Shown: positions 9,167-17,507 of the stretch, piece after piece
Layout: the number at the start of each line of letters is the position of its first letter
How positions within the stretch are numbered: position 1 is the stretch's first letter
Assembly (NCBI RefSeq): GCF_000427465.1
Contig: NZ_ATYB01000008.1
Location: forward strand, 744,001-808,000
Source of the DNA: Sinorhizobium arboris LMG 14919
Lineage (GTDB): Bacteria > Pseudomonadota > Alphaproteobacteria > Rhizobiales > Rhizobiaceae
DNA: 64,000 nt
Reading direction: 5' to 3'
Notes under the pieces: model-generated
Databases searched by the model: none
What the model was told of the DNA's origin: nothing
Seen by the model: only the letters and a program-made list of their open reading frames with translations
Program-made: the position numbers and the translations under genes

Positions 9167-10062
9167 TTGCGCAGCCTCGGATTGAGCTGATCCCGAATCT
9201 GGTCGCCGACTAGGTTGATCGCCATGATCAGGATGATCAGCGCCACGCCCGGATAGATTGCGATCCAATAGCGTCCCGACATCAGATACTGGAAGCCGTT
9301 GGCGATCAGCATGCCGAGCGACGGTTCCGTCGGCGGCAGGCCGACGCCCAAGAAGGAAAGGGTCGCTTCCAGCGAAATGGCAGAGGCGATCTGCACCGTG
9401 GCAACCACGATGAGCGGCGGCAATGAGTTCGGCAAGATATGGCGGGTAACGACGAACCAGCCGCTCATCGGCACCGATAGGGCCGCCTGGACATAGTCCT
9501 TCTGTCGCTCGGCGGCGGCAGCGCCATGGGCGGTGCGCACGAAATAGGCATATTGGGCAAAGACCAGAGCAAGGATGAGCTGTGACTTTCCCTGTCCGAG
9601 GATCGCGGCCACGACGAAGGCCAGCAGGATCGCCGGGAAGGAAAGCTGGATGTCGACGATGCGCATGATGGCGGATTCTGTACGTCCGCCGACATAGGCG
9701 GCGAAGCACCCCACCACGGCACCGATCGAGAAGGCGATGGCGCCAGCCACTAGCCCCATCTGCAGGGAGATTCTCAGGCCGTAGACGATGCCGGAAAGCA
9801 GATCGCGCCCTTGGCTGTCGGTGCCGAGCAGATGCACGATGCCGCTCGAGCCGACATAGCCCGGCGGACGGCGAGCGTCGCGCAGCACCAGCGACTTCAG
9901 GTCATAGGGATCTTGCGGCACGACGAGTGGCGCAAAGACCGCCGCGAGAATGATGGCGACCACCACCGAAAGGGCGGCGACCGCGACCTTGTTGCGGCGA
10001 AAGGCGTACCAGAACTCGGCCAGCGGCCTGACGGATTTCACCGCATGGGATTCCATCGACAT
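9163..10062 (-). CDS. Peptide-type ABC transporter permease (DppC-like)
   Basis: A 299-residue DppC/OppC-family permease with an N-terminal extension, six predicted membrane segments and the EAA-type loop near VQAALSVPMSGWFVVTRHILPN. I chose the ATG at 10062, two bases after the DppB-like stop and eight bases after a GGAAGG ribosome-binding site; the upstream ATG at 10104 would overlap the previous gene by 41 nt. It partners with the gene at 10064-11035. Confidence 0.9.
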   Translation of the reverse strand: MSMESHAVKSVRPLAEFWYAFRRNKVAVAALSVVVAIILAAVFAPLVVPQDPYDLKSLVLRDARRPPGYVGSSGIVHLLGTDSQGRDLLSGIVYGLRISLQMGLVAGAIAFSIGAVVGCFAAYVGGRTESAIMRIVDIQLSFPAILLAFVVAAILGQGKSQLILALVFAQYAYFVRTAHGAAAAERQKDYVQAALSVPMSGWFVVTRHILPNSLPPLIVVATVQIASAISLEATLSFLGVGLPPTEPSLGMLIANGFQYLMSGRYWIAIYPGVALIILIMAINLVGDQIRDQLNPRLRK

Positions 10063-10063
10063 T

Positions 10064-11035
10064 TCAACGCCTTCCCTGGCGCAGGCGCGGATCGAGCGCC
10101 GCATAGGCGATATCCACGCACAGATTGATGACCACGAAAAGCGCCGAGACCAGCATCAGATAGGCGACCATGACGGGCCGGTCGAGCGAGGTGATGGAGT
10201 CGACGATCAGCTTACCGAGCCCGGGCCAACTGAAGATCGTTTCTGTGACCAGCGCGAAGGCCAGTGTCGAGCCAAGTTCGAGTCCGAACACCGTCACCAG
10301 GGGGATCGAGATGAGCTTGAGCACATGGCGGCGCAGGATGGTGCCCTCGGAAATACCGGCCGCGCGCGCGAACTTGATCGTGTCGGTCAGCATCACCTCG
10401 CGGGTGCCTGAGGCTGCCAGCCGGCACATCATCGACAGCTTGAACAGAGACAGGTTGAGAGCCGGCAAGATGAGATGCGACCAGCCATCCAGAGTGAGGA
10501 AGGAAAACGGTATGCCGAACAATTCCCCGGTCTGCCCTCGACCGCCGGCAGGCAGGATGCCGAGTTGCACAGCAAAAACCATGATCAACATCAGGCCGAT
10601 CCAGAAGGTGGGCACCGAGAAGCCAAGGATCGACACTGCCATGATGGCCTTGGCGACGAGACTTTCGGGCTTGTAGCCGGCATAGACCCCGAGCGGAATG
10701 CCTATGAAGGAGGCGAACAGAACCGCGATAAGAGTCAGCTCCAGCGTCGCCGGCAGGCGCTGGGCGATCAGCGTGACGACCGGCATGTTGAAAACGAAGG
10801 AGCGCCCCAGATCCCCGGTCACCAGCCGCTGCAGGAATTGGAAATATTGCTCCCACAAGGGCAAGTCGAGCCCGTATTGTTCGATGACCCGCTGGCGCAT
10901 TTCCTGCGTCACATCGGGCGAGATCAGAACGTCGACCGGATTGCCGATGACGTAAACGCCCATGAAGACGAGCATGGACATGACCAACAGCACTAAGAAT
11001 GCTTGTCCCAATCTGCGAAGAATAAAGGATGCCAT
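10064..11035 (-). CDS. Peptide-type ABC transporter permease (DppB-like)
   Basis: A 323-residue DppB/OppB-family permease. The first segment (residues about 10-30) is followed by the large periplasmic loop and the family's conserved core. The C-terminus carries the usual ETIFSWPGLGKL motif. It lies 50 nt downstream of the creatininase-family gene, so amidohydrolase, DppB, DppC and ATPase probably form one transcript. Confidence 0.92.
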   Translation of the reverse strand: MASFILRRLGQAFLVLLVMSMLVFMGVYVIGNPVDVLISPDVTQEMRQRVIEQYGLDLPLWEQYFQFLQRLVTGDLGRSFVFNMPVVTLIAQRLPATLELTLIAVLFASFIGIPLGVYAGYKPESLVAKAIMAVSILGFSVPTFWIGLMLIMVFAVQLGILPAGGRGQTGELFGIPFSFLTLDGWSHLILPALNLSLFKLSMMCRLAASGTREVMLTDTIKFARAAGISEGTILRRHVLKLISIPLVTVFGLELGSTLAFALVTETIFSWPGLGKLIVDSITSLDRPVMVAYLMLVSALFVVINLCVDIAYAALDPRLRQGRR

Positions 11036-11085
11036 GTCTGCCCCTGGGTTGTCGTCCGCAATGAGTGCCGAGCGCCTCCAAAGCT

Positions 11086-11787
11086 TCAGTGCCAGCCGTT
11101 TTCGATCTCGTGGCGAGTTTCCGTGACGCCAACCTGCCAGAGCGCCAGCATGTCCGCACCGGACCGCTGGAAGACACCGTGATAGTTGCCTTCGGCGAGA
11201 CGCTCGCGCTTGCGGCCGGCGTCGACGCGCGCCGTAGCAGCAAAATCAATCCGTTCCTTCTGGAAATCGGGGATCGGCGCGCCTTCGAGGCGGGTCCAGG
11301 GGAAATTCTCCATCCAGCTCGCATGCGAAGCGGCAGGATCGATCTCCAGCACCTTGGCCATGGTCTTCGGCGCGCGCCACCAATCATGCAGCTTGACCGA
11401 GGTGTCGCGGTTGCGGTTCATCCACTCGCTGATCACCGGACTGACCGGCGTGTTGCCACCATGGCCGTTGACGATGAGGATGCGCCGGAAGCCGGAGCGA
11501 TAGATGCTGTCGAGTATATCCTCGAGCACACCGATATAGGTGCGGAGCGACAAGCTCACGGTACCGGGGAAATCGGCAAAGCCTGAGGCCATGCCGTAGG
11601 GCAGGCACGGGAATACCGGCACGCCCGTCGGCTCGGCCGCTTCCACGGACACGCGCTCGGCCAGGATCATATCGGTAGCGAGGCTGAGATAGGCATGCTG
11701 CTCAATGGAGCCTATCGGCAGAACGCACCGATCGTCCTCCTTCACCCGCTCCTCGATCTGACTCCAATGCATGTCCTGAATGCGCAT
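11086..11787 (-). CDS. Creatininase-family amidohydrolase
   Basis: A 233-residue member of the creatininase/MftE superfamily of metal amidohydrolases. The family landmarks GSIEQHAYLSLATDM and VNGHGGN are visible; the usual EQHG is here EQHA, with the metal-binding Glu and His kept. It is the first gene of the minus-strand transport operon and divergent from marR. Family members hydrolyse creatinine or other cyclic or peptide-like amides, or cut peptides. In this setting it may process an imported amide or peptide, which is inference. Confidence 0.8.
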   Translation of the reverse strand: MRIQDMHWSQIEERVKEDDRCVLPIGSIEQHAYLSLATDMILAERVSVEAAEPTGVPVFPCLPYGMASGFADFPGTVSLSLRTYIGVLEDILDSIYRSGFRRILIVNGHGGNTPVSPVISEWMNRNRDTSVKLHDWWRAPKTMAKVLEIDPAASHASWMENFPWTRLEGAPIPDFQKERIDFAATARVDAGRKRERLAEGNYHGVFQRSGADMLALWQVGVTETRHEIENGWH

Positions 11788-11850
11788 TTCCTGTCCTTCT
11801 CACTGGTCGGCCACGCCTTCGGGCGTCGCCCGCCCTTACTGCCTCGCAAG

Positions 11851-11884
11851 GATCCATCAGTTGATTTAGTTCTTTATGGATCAA
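11851..11884. promoter_or_regulatory. Overlapping inverted repeats in the creatininase/marR divergent region
   Basis: Two imperfectly nested inverted repeats occupy this stretch: GATCCAT (11851-11857) with ATGGATC (11876-11882), and TTGAT (11861-11865) with ATCAA (11880-11884). They lie in the 177-bp space between two divergent genes, one encoding a MarR repressor, and 10 bp upstream of a TTGACG hexamer (11894-11899) that could be a -35 element for marR. Position suggests a MarR operator; no binding evidence. Confidence 0.4.
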
Positions 11885-11964
11885 AAATTGCTGTTGACGC
11901 AAGGCTTTCTTGCCAAATAAAGTTCCATTCGAGATCATTTTCAGTTTTTGCGCCGGAGAGCGAA

Positions 11965-12537
11965 ATGGATGAGGCGACGCGTCAGGCGCTGTTTGAGGGA
12001 CGGGCGGGCCGGGAAGAGCCCATGGCCTCGCCCGGCACGAAAATCGAATCTCTCATGCACGCGAAACTGTGGGACAATCCCTGCTGGTTCTCGTTCCGCC
12101 TCAACTATTTGGCGCTTCATTTCAACAACCCGGTCTACGGATATATCCAGCAGCACCTAGGCCTGTTGCGCCCCGAATTCGTGGTGCTCTGGTCGCTCTA
12201 TCTGGGCGGAAGCTCGACGCTGACCGAAATCGTGCGCTCGTCCGGCTTCCCGAAGAATACGTTGAGCCGCGCGGCCAACAAGCTGTTCCGTCTGGGATTG
12301 ATCGATCGTCAAGTCGACCAGGACGATCAGCGCCGCATCACGCTCGGCCTGACCGAGAAGGGGCAGGAGGCGGTAGAGTTCACCAAGGGCATGATGATCG
12401 AGCACGAGCGCCGTATGCTTGAATGCCTAAGTCCCGCCGAGCGGCTGAGCCTTTCTGAAATCATGACCAAACTGGTCACGGCATCGGGCCAGCGGCCGCA
12501 GACAATCGATGGCGCACAGCCGGACGAAGGCCTGTGA
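11965..12537 (+). CDS. MarR-family transcriptional regulator
   Basis: A 190-residue MarR protein with a winged helix at about residues 65-135 (SSTLTEIVRSSGFPKNTLSRAANKL, then the wing DQDDQRRITLGLTEKG). The ATG at 11965 follows a GGAGAG ribosome-binding site; the reading frame is open 90 codons further upstream but that part covers the divergent promoter. The plus-strand order marR, solute-binding protein, isoaspartyl peptidase suggests it controls both arms of the module. Confidence 0.88.
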   Translation: MDEATRQALFEGRAGREEPMASPGTKIESLMHAKLWDNPCWFSFRLNYLALHFNNPVYGYIQQHLGLLRPEFVVLWSLYLGGSSTLTEIVRSSGFPKNTLSRAANKLFRLGLIDRQVDQDDQRRITLGLTEKGQEAVEFTKGMMIEHERRMLECLSPAERLSLSEIMTKLVTASGQRPQTIDGAQPDEGL

Positions 12538-12610
12538 TCGGCATTTCGGTCCGGTCCAAGCCGGACAGCGGCAGGCACGCCAATACCGCGTCTAACGAGA
12601 GAGGAAGCGA

Positions 12611-14200
12611 ATGATAATGAAATCCATGCTCCGGGCTGCCCTGGTGGCCACCATCCTGTCCTCACCCGCCGCTGCGCTCGCCGCCGAACTGGTGATCGCA
12701 ACGAAGAACGGTCCGGCTTCGATGGATCCGCATTTCACCGCAACCGCGGCCAATGCCGAAGCCACCAAGCACATCTTCGACACTTTGCTGCGCTCCGGGA
12801 ACAATCTGGAGATTCTGCCGTCGCTGGCGACAAGCTGGCAGACGCTGGACGACACGACCTGGGAATTCAAGCTGCGTCAGGGCGTGAAGTTCCACGACGG
12901 CTCCGATTTCACCGCCGAGGACGTCAAGTTTTCCATAGAACGCATCCCGAACGTTACCGGCCCAAACCCATCGACCATCTATGTGAGGCGCGTCGCCGGC
13001 GTCGAGATCGTCGACGACTATACGGTGCGCGTGAAGACCAATGGCCCCGCCCCCACCCTGCCGAACGATTTCGTGCGCCTGTTCATTGTTTCCCACAAGG
13101 CCGCGGCCGATTACTCGACCAAGGATAGCTCGGCCGAAGGATTCAACATGGGCAGGGCGACCATCGGCACCGGCCCGTACAGGTTCGTGAGTTGGGCGCC
13201 GACGCAGGATCTGGTGCTGGAGAAATTCCACGGCTACTGGGATGGTCCCCAACCCTGGGACAAGGTGGTTCGCAAAGAAATCCCCAACGACGCAGCCCGT
13301 GTCGCCCAGTTGAGGGCAGGCCAGGTCGACCTCATCTCCAAGGTGCCGGCGACCGATCTGGCCAGCATCGAGTCCGATTCCGCGCTGCAGGTGATCAAGA
13401 CGGAATCGATCTACATTCCCTATTTGGAGTTCGACTTCCGTGAAAACTCCCCGCAGGTGTGGGACAATGCCGGAAAAAAGCTCGACAAGAACCCCTTTCT
13501 CGATCCGAGGGTGCGGAAAGCCTTCGATCTGGCGCTCGACCGCGAGACCATCGTAGAATTTGCGCTGGAAGGCATGGGCGTCGTATCCACACAGCTCGTC
13601 AGCCCCAACATCTTCGGCTACAACCAGGATATCGCAGCACCGGCCTTTGACCTCGAGGCAGCTCTCAAGTTGATGGCGGATGCCGGCTATCCCGACGGCT
13701 TCGAGGTTGCGCTCAGTTATGCCAACGACCGCATGCCGACCGAACTCGGGCCGACTGTCGCGCAGCTCCTGGCCGCGATCAATGTCACGGTCAAGGTGCA
13801 GGGTGTGCCGGCCGCGGTGTTCAACCCTGCCAAGACGCGCGGCGAATATTCGCTATACATGGCCTCCTGGGGCACGCTGACAGGCGAATCCAATTACATG
13901 CTCTCGTCGCTGATGCATACCAACGATGCGGCCAAGTCGCTCGGAGCCTTCAACGTGCGCGGCTATTCGAACTCACAAATGGACAAGCTGATCGAGGATG
14001 CCGCGATCGAAATGAACGAAGCCAAGCGCCGGGCTCTGCTCGAGGAAGCGAACATGCTCGTAGCGACCGACCGACCCGACCTGCCTCTGGCGACCAATCT
14101 ATCCGCCTGGGGCGCCAAAGCCGACAAGGTGACCTACGATCCGCGTTCGGACGAGGATACGCTGGCAATGGATGTCCAACCCAAGCAGGAAGCCGAGTAA
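12611..14200 (+). CDS. Peptide-type periplasmic solute-binding protein (SBP_bac_5 family)
   Basis: A 529-residue family 5 (DppA/OppA-like) binding protein with a signal peptide that probably ends after AALA near residue 23. The family segment around LRQGVKFHDGSDFTAEDVKFSIER is clear. The GAGAGGAAG ribosome-binding site is three bases from the ATG at 12611 and nine from that at 12617, so MKSMLRAAL may be the true start. It should feed the DppB/DppC-like permeases encoded divergently. A strong terminator follows directly. The substrate is unknown; the flanking isoaspartyl peptidase suggests beta-linked peptides. Confidence 0.92.
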   Translation: MIMKSMLRAALVATILSSPAAALAAELVIATKNGPASMDPHFTATAANAEATKHIFDTLLRSGNNLEILPSLATSWQTLDDTTWEFKLRQGVKFHDGSDFTAEDVKFSIERIPNVTGPNPSTIYVRRVAGVEIVDDYTVRVKTNGPAPTLPNDFVRLFIVSHKAAADYSTKDSSAEGFNMGRATIGTGPYRFVSWAPTQDLVLEKFHGYWDGPQPWDKVVRKEIPNDAARVAQLRAGQVDLISKVPATDLASIESDSALQVIKTESIYIPYLEFDFRENSPQVWDNAGKKLDKNPFLDPRVRKAFDLALDRETIVEFALEGMGVVSTQLVSPNIFGYNQDIAAPAFDLEAALKLMADAGYPDGFEVALSYANDRMPTELGPTVAQLLAAINVTVKVQGVPAAVFNPAKTRGEYSLYMASWGTLTGESNYMLSSLMHTNDAAKSLGAFNVRGYSNSQMDKLIEDAAIEMNEAKRRALLEEANMLVATDRPDLPLATNLSAWGAKADKVTYDPRSDEDTLAMDVQPKQEAE

Positions 14201-14208
14201 TCTGCCTC

Positions 14209-14241
14209 AAGGGGCACCGGCGACCGCAGGTGCCCTTTCTC
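14209..14241 (+). terminator. Intrinsic terminator of the binding-protein gene
   Basis: A 10-bp stem (14209-14218 with 14229-14238, one G-T pair, core GGGCACC/GGTGCCC) with a 10-nt loop, followed by a short T-rich tract. It starts 9 bases after the stop codon. Confidence 0.75.
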
Positions 14242-14243
14242 AT

Positions 14244-14410
14244 GTGCGCCTGTAATGGGAAGCTCCTGCGGGTGGAAGTCCCCCGTAAGCTGGTCACGGT
14301 TCGTGACGCGAGGCGCAAGTGCATTAGGGCAACCGATCGCGAGTCCGGCAGCCTGGAGCGTAAGCCGCGTCCAATGGGCAGGAACTGGATAGGCGGCGGT
14401 GCCTGCCCCT
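14244..14410 (+). mobile_element. Remnant of the 5' end of a group II intron
   Basis: The stretch begins GTGCGCC and continues with GGTGGAAGTCCCCC, a GCTGGTC block and a CGCAAG element. This order matches the start of domain I in bacterial group II introns as I remember it. No intron-encoded reverse transcriptase and no domain V hairpin follow, so only the 5' part survives; the 3' limit is approximate. It sits directly after an intrinsic terminator, the known preferred site of class C introns. The next gene starts 19 bases beyond it. Confidence 0.6.
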
Positions 14411-14429
14411 ATAGGATCGGAGGTTCTTC

Positions 14430-15389
14430 ATGACGAAATTCGCCCTTGCTATCCATGGCGGCTGCGGCGTGATGGCAAAGCTGGACCTCAGCGAGGCCGA
14501 ATGGATCGCGGCCCGGCGCGATCTCGGGCGCGCGCTGGAAGCGGGCTATGCCATTTTGGAACGCGGCGGTCGCGCAATTGACGCCGTGCAGGCCGCCGTC
14601 GTCGTCATGGAGGACAGCCCGCATTTCAACGCCGGCCACGGTGCGGCGCTGAACGAAAATGGCATCCATGAACTAGATGCCTCGATTATGGACGGAGCGA
14701 CGCTGGCCGCCGGCGCGGTCTGCGCTTCGCGCCATATCCGCAATCCGGTGCTTGCCGCACGCGCCGTCCTCGAACACGGCGATGCCGTCCTGCTCGCCGG
14801 CCCCGCCGCAGATCGATTCGCCGAGGCCAGAGGATTGGCGGTGGAGGAGCAGGCCTATTTCACCACCGGCCGGCGCAAGCGGGCACTGGCTGCTATGAAG
14901 GCGCATATTGCCGCCGGCACACAGGCTTCTGCCAGCGAGTCGGAAAAGCACGGTACGGTGGGCGCGGTCGCGCTCGACCAGCATGGCCATCTGGCCGCCG
15001 CCACGTCGACCGGCGGCTATAGCAACAAGCCCGACGGGCGGGTCGGCGACAGCCCGGTCGTCGGCGCCGGCACCTATGCCCGTGACGGCGTCTGCGCCGT
15101 CTCCGGCACCGGCAAGGGTGAGTTCTTCATCCGCCATGTCGTGGGCCACGAGGTCGCCGCGCGCATGACCCATCTGGGCGAGGACGTGAGGACGGCATCT
15201 ACGAAGGTCATCATGGGGGACCTTAGGCCGCACAATATCGGCGCCGGCCTCGTCGCCGTCGGTGCGGACGGCTCGATCGCCGCACCTTACAATACGGAAG
15301 GCATGTTCCGCGGCTGGGTCACCCACAAGCAGAAGTTCCATGTCGCCTCTCATGGCGAGGTTATTCGCCATGAGCCGGACGGCCGATAG
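14430..15389 (+). CDS. iaaA: Isoaspartyl peptidase/L-asparaginase (plant-type Ntn hydrolase)
   Basis: A 319-residue type 2 (plant-type) asparaginase. As in that family, autocleavage should occur before the nucleophile T176 in EKHGTVGAVALD, giving alpha and beta subunits. Other conserved parts are FNAGHGAALNENG and the substrate-binding STGGYSNKP and SGTGKGEFFIR segments. The start is preceded by GGAGG. The family removes N-terminal beta-linked aspartate from dipeptides. In E. coli iaaA lies with the gsiABCD peptide importer, which parallels the arrangement here. Confidence 0.93.
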   Translation: MTKFALAIHGGCGVMAKLDLSEAEWIAARRDLGRALEAGYAILERGGRAIDAVQAAVVVMEDSPHFNAGHGAALNENGIHELDASIMDGATLAAGAVCASRHIRNPVLAARAVLEHGDAVLLAGPAADRFAEARGLAVEEQAYFTTGRRKRALAAMKAHIAAGTQASASESEKHGTVGAVALDQHGHLAAATSTGGYSNKPDGRVGDSPVVGAGTYARDGVCAVSGTGKGEFFIRHVVGHEVAARMTHLGEDVRTASTKVIMGDLRPHNIGAGLVAVGADGSIAAPYNTEGMFRGWVTHKQKFHVASHGEVIRHEPDGR

Positions 15390-15620
15390 AAGACCAAGGG
15401 GTCGCAAGCGGCATATCCTTGGCGACAAGCAACTTAATCTGGTCCATGCCTGATCGACACCGGAACCGTCGCCCTGGCTGCAGAAGTGTCCAGATGCTTC
15501 CCCTGGCTGCACCACGTCTTCGCCGATGGCGGTTACGCAGCCGAAAAGCTTCGCGATGCTCTGCTGCGCATCAGCCTCCGCCTGGCTGTTCATCGTCTCG
15601 GCTCACCTCTTCGCCGCCGC
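15390..15620 (+). pseudogene. Degenerate IS5-type transposase remnant
   Basis: Two out-of-frame pieces resemble an IS5-family DDE transposase: GRKRHILGDKQLNL (about 15401-15440) and, in another frame, VSRCFPWLHHVFADGGYAAE then KLRDALL (about 15480-15570). The second holds the FADGGY catalytic-aspartate motif. The order and spacing of the pieces fit the family, with a frameshift between them and no start, end or terminal repeats. It abuts the stop of the isoaspartyl peptidase gene. Confidence 0.65.
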
Positions 15621-15670
15621 ATCGCAAGAGTATGAAATCATGGTCGATAATTTCGACCCCAGCCCCTACT

Positions 15671-15776
15671 GCGTGTTTCCTTTAATCCTAATCGATCGAA
15701 GGGAAAAAACATGCAGCAGATCAAATTGTCTGCAGCGACCTTTGCGCGTCTGATAAGACGCGCGGCGCTGTAGACA
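15671..15776. repeat. Rhizobial-type palindromic intergenic element
   Basis: Contains a perfect 8-bp stem, GCGCGTCT/AGACGCGC, with a GATA loop (15744-15763). Outer arms CTGCAGCG (15730-15737) and CGCTGTAG (15766-15773) pair at 7 of 8 positions. The leading part, AAAAACATGCAGCA, recurs at 26675-26688. I remember very similar sequences in many Sinorhizobium intergenic regions. With the transposase remnant it fills most of the 500-bp gap before the next gene. Confidence 0.6.
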
Positions 15777-15890
15777 ATCTCTCTCTCCGCTGCCCCCACT
15801 TTGGTCAAACTCTCTTCGCCATCGCCGCCGATTGGACAATCTCTCCGGGGAACGATGGCACTCTTCTCCCAACAGTCGAGGAGAACCGAT

Positions 15891-17387
15891 ATGACCGCCG
15901 TATTTGCGCGCACAGCCTTTCACGACGCGTTGAAAAACCTGAACGACCGCCAATTGCTGCGGGAGCTTGCCTATGTCGGCGGCCGCTGGGTTGCCGGGCG
16001 GGACGGTACATGCGTGGAGGTGAGCGACCCGGCAAGCGGCGCAGCCCTGGCCTTCGTCGCCTCGCTCGACACCGCCCAGACCTCCGAAGCGATCGACGCG
16101 GCGGAAAAGGCGTTCAGGCCCTGGCGCAACATGCTGCCGCAGGCACGCGCCGCCATCCTGCACAAATGGCACGATCTGATGCTGGAAGCCCGCGAGGATC
16201 TCGCCCTGTTGATGACCCTCGAACAGGGCAAGCCGCTTGCCGAGTCGCGCGGCGAGATCGATTACGCCGCATCCTTCATCGAGTGGTATGCCGAGGAAGG
16301 CAAACGCATCAATGCCGAAAGCGTGACGAGCCATCTTGCCGGCGCCGAAATGATCGTGCGCCGCGAAGCGCTCGGCGTTGTCGGCGTCGTCACGCCCTGG
16401 AACTTCCCCTCCGCAATGATCACCCGCAAGGCGGCCGCGGCCCTTGCCGCCGGCTGCACCGTGGTGGCGCATCCCTCCTCCGAAACTCCTCTTTCGGCTC
16501 TCGCCCTGGCTGAGCTCGGCGAGCGCGCCGGGTTTCCCGCAGGCGTCTTCAATGTCGTCACCGGCAAGGCCGCAACGATCGTCGGGAGAATGTGCGAGGA
16601 CACACGGATACGCGCGATGAGCTTTACCGGCTCCACCGAAATCGGCCGGCTGATCGCCTCGCAATGCGCGCCGACGATGAAGCGCCTGGTCATGGAGCTC
16701 GGCGGGCATGCCCCCCTCATCGTCTTTGCGGACGCGAATGTCGAGAAAGCCGCCGATATCGCGATCGCCGCGAAGTTCGCGACGTCAGGACAGGATTGCC
16801 TTGCCGCCAACCGCATCTACGTCGAGCGGCCCGTCCTCAAAGCTTTCCAGGAGGCCTTTGCCGCGCGGATTGAGCGTTTGAAGGTCGGCTCCGGGATGGA
16901 GCAGGACATGGATATCGGGCCTCTGATGCACGAGCGCGCCGTCGCCAAGGTCGAGGAACAGATTGCCGACGCATTGACGCTGGGCGCCAGGCTTGCCGCC
17001 GGCGGCAAGCGCCACGCCGCCGGGCCGCTCTTCTTTCAGCCGACGCTTCTGACGGATGTGCCCGACGACGCGCTGATCATGCGCGAGGAGACCTTCGGCC
17101 CGGTCGCCGCCGTGACCGGATTCGACAGCGAGGACGAAGTGGTCGCGCGCGCGAACGACACCGAATACGGGCTCGTCGCCTATGTCGTGACCGAAAACGG
17201 CGCCCGTCAGATGCGGCTCGCCCGCGCCCTCGAATACGGTATGGTGGCGATCAATCGGGTGAAGATCACCGGCGGGCCGATCCCCTTCGGCGGCTGGAAA
17301 CAATCGGGTCTCGGCCGCGAAGGCTCCCGCCATGGCATGGAGGCCTTCACCGAGCTCAAATATCTCTGCATCGACACCGCTGCCTGA
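15891..17387 (+). CDS. gabD: NAD(P)-dependent aldehyde dehydrogenase, succinate-semialdehyde dehydrogenase type
   Basis: A 498-residue ALDH-superfamily enzyme. The general base is E269 in MELGGHAP and the nucleophile is C303 in SGQDCLAANR; the cofactor motif FTGSTEIG is present. GabD-like features include VTPWNFPSAMITRK and the C-terminal KQSGLGREGS. The ATG at 15891 follows GAGGAG; 30 upstream in-frame codons are not family-like. It is the first gene of a set with an aminotransferase and an MDR enzyme, which fits deamination of an omega-amino acid followed by oxidation of the semialdehyde. The exact aldehyde is uncertain. Confidence 0.85.
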   Translation: MTAVFARTAFHDALKNLNDRQLLRELAYVGGRWVAGRDGTCVEVSDPASGAALAFVASLDTAQTSEAIDAAEKAFRPWRNMLPQARAAILHKWHDLMLEAREDLALLMTLEQGKPLAESRGEIDYAASFIEWYAEEGKRINAESVTSHLAGAEMIVRREALGVVGVVTPWNFPSAMITRKAAAALAAGCTVVAHPSSETPLSALALAELGERAGFPAGVFNVVTGKAATIVGRMCEDTRIRAMSFTGSTEIGRLIASQCAPTMKRLVMELGGHAPLIVFADANVEKAADIAIAAKFATSGQDCLAANRIYVERPVLKAFQEAFAARIERLKVGSGMEQDMDIGPLMHERAVAKVEEQIADALTLGARLAAGGKRHAAGPLFFQPTLLTDVPDDALIMREETFGPVAAVTGFDSEDEVVARANDTEYGLVAYVVTENGARQMRLARALEYGMVAINRVKITGGPIPFGGWKQSGLGREGSRHGMEAFTELKYLCIDTAA

Positions 17388-17390
17388 CCT

Positions 17391-17485
17391 GAGCAATTCC
17401 GGCAATACTGTGTAACGGTTTTGCGTCTGGAATTTGCGTGAAAACAACAGGATAGAGCGTTTTCGCGGTTCGGCCGAAATGCTCC
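17391..17485. repeat. Rhizobial-type palindromic repeat (GAGCAATTCC family)
   Basis: Begins GAGCAATTCCGG at 17391 and contains a matching GGAATT arm at 17429-17434 and a closing TGCTC at 17480-17484. The middle contains GGTTTTGCGTC, the hallmark of a repeat I remember as abundant in Rhizobiaceae (RIME-like). It fills the gap between gabD and the aminotransferase. A diverged relative in opposite orientation lies at 51437-51507. Confidence 0.6.
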
Positions 17486-17507
17486 GGATTTCATGAAAGG
17501 AAAGACC

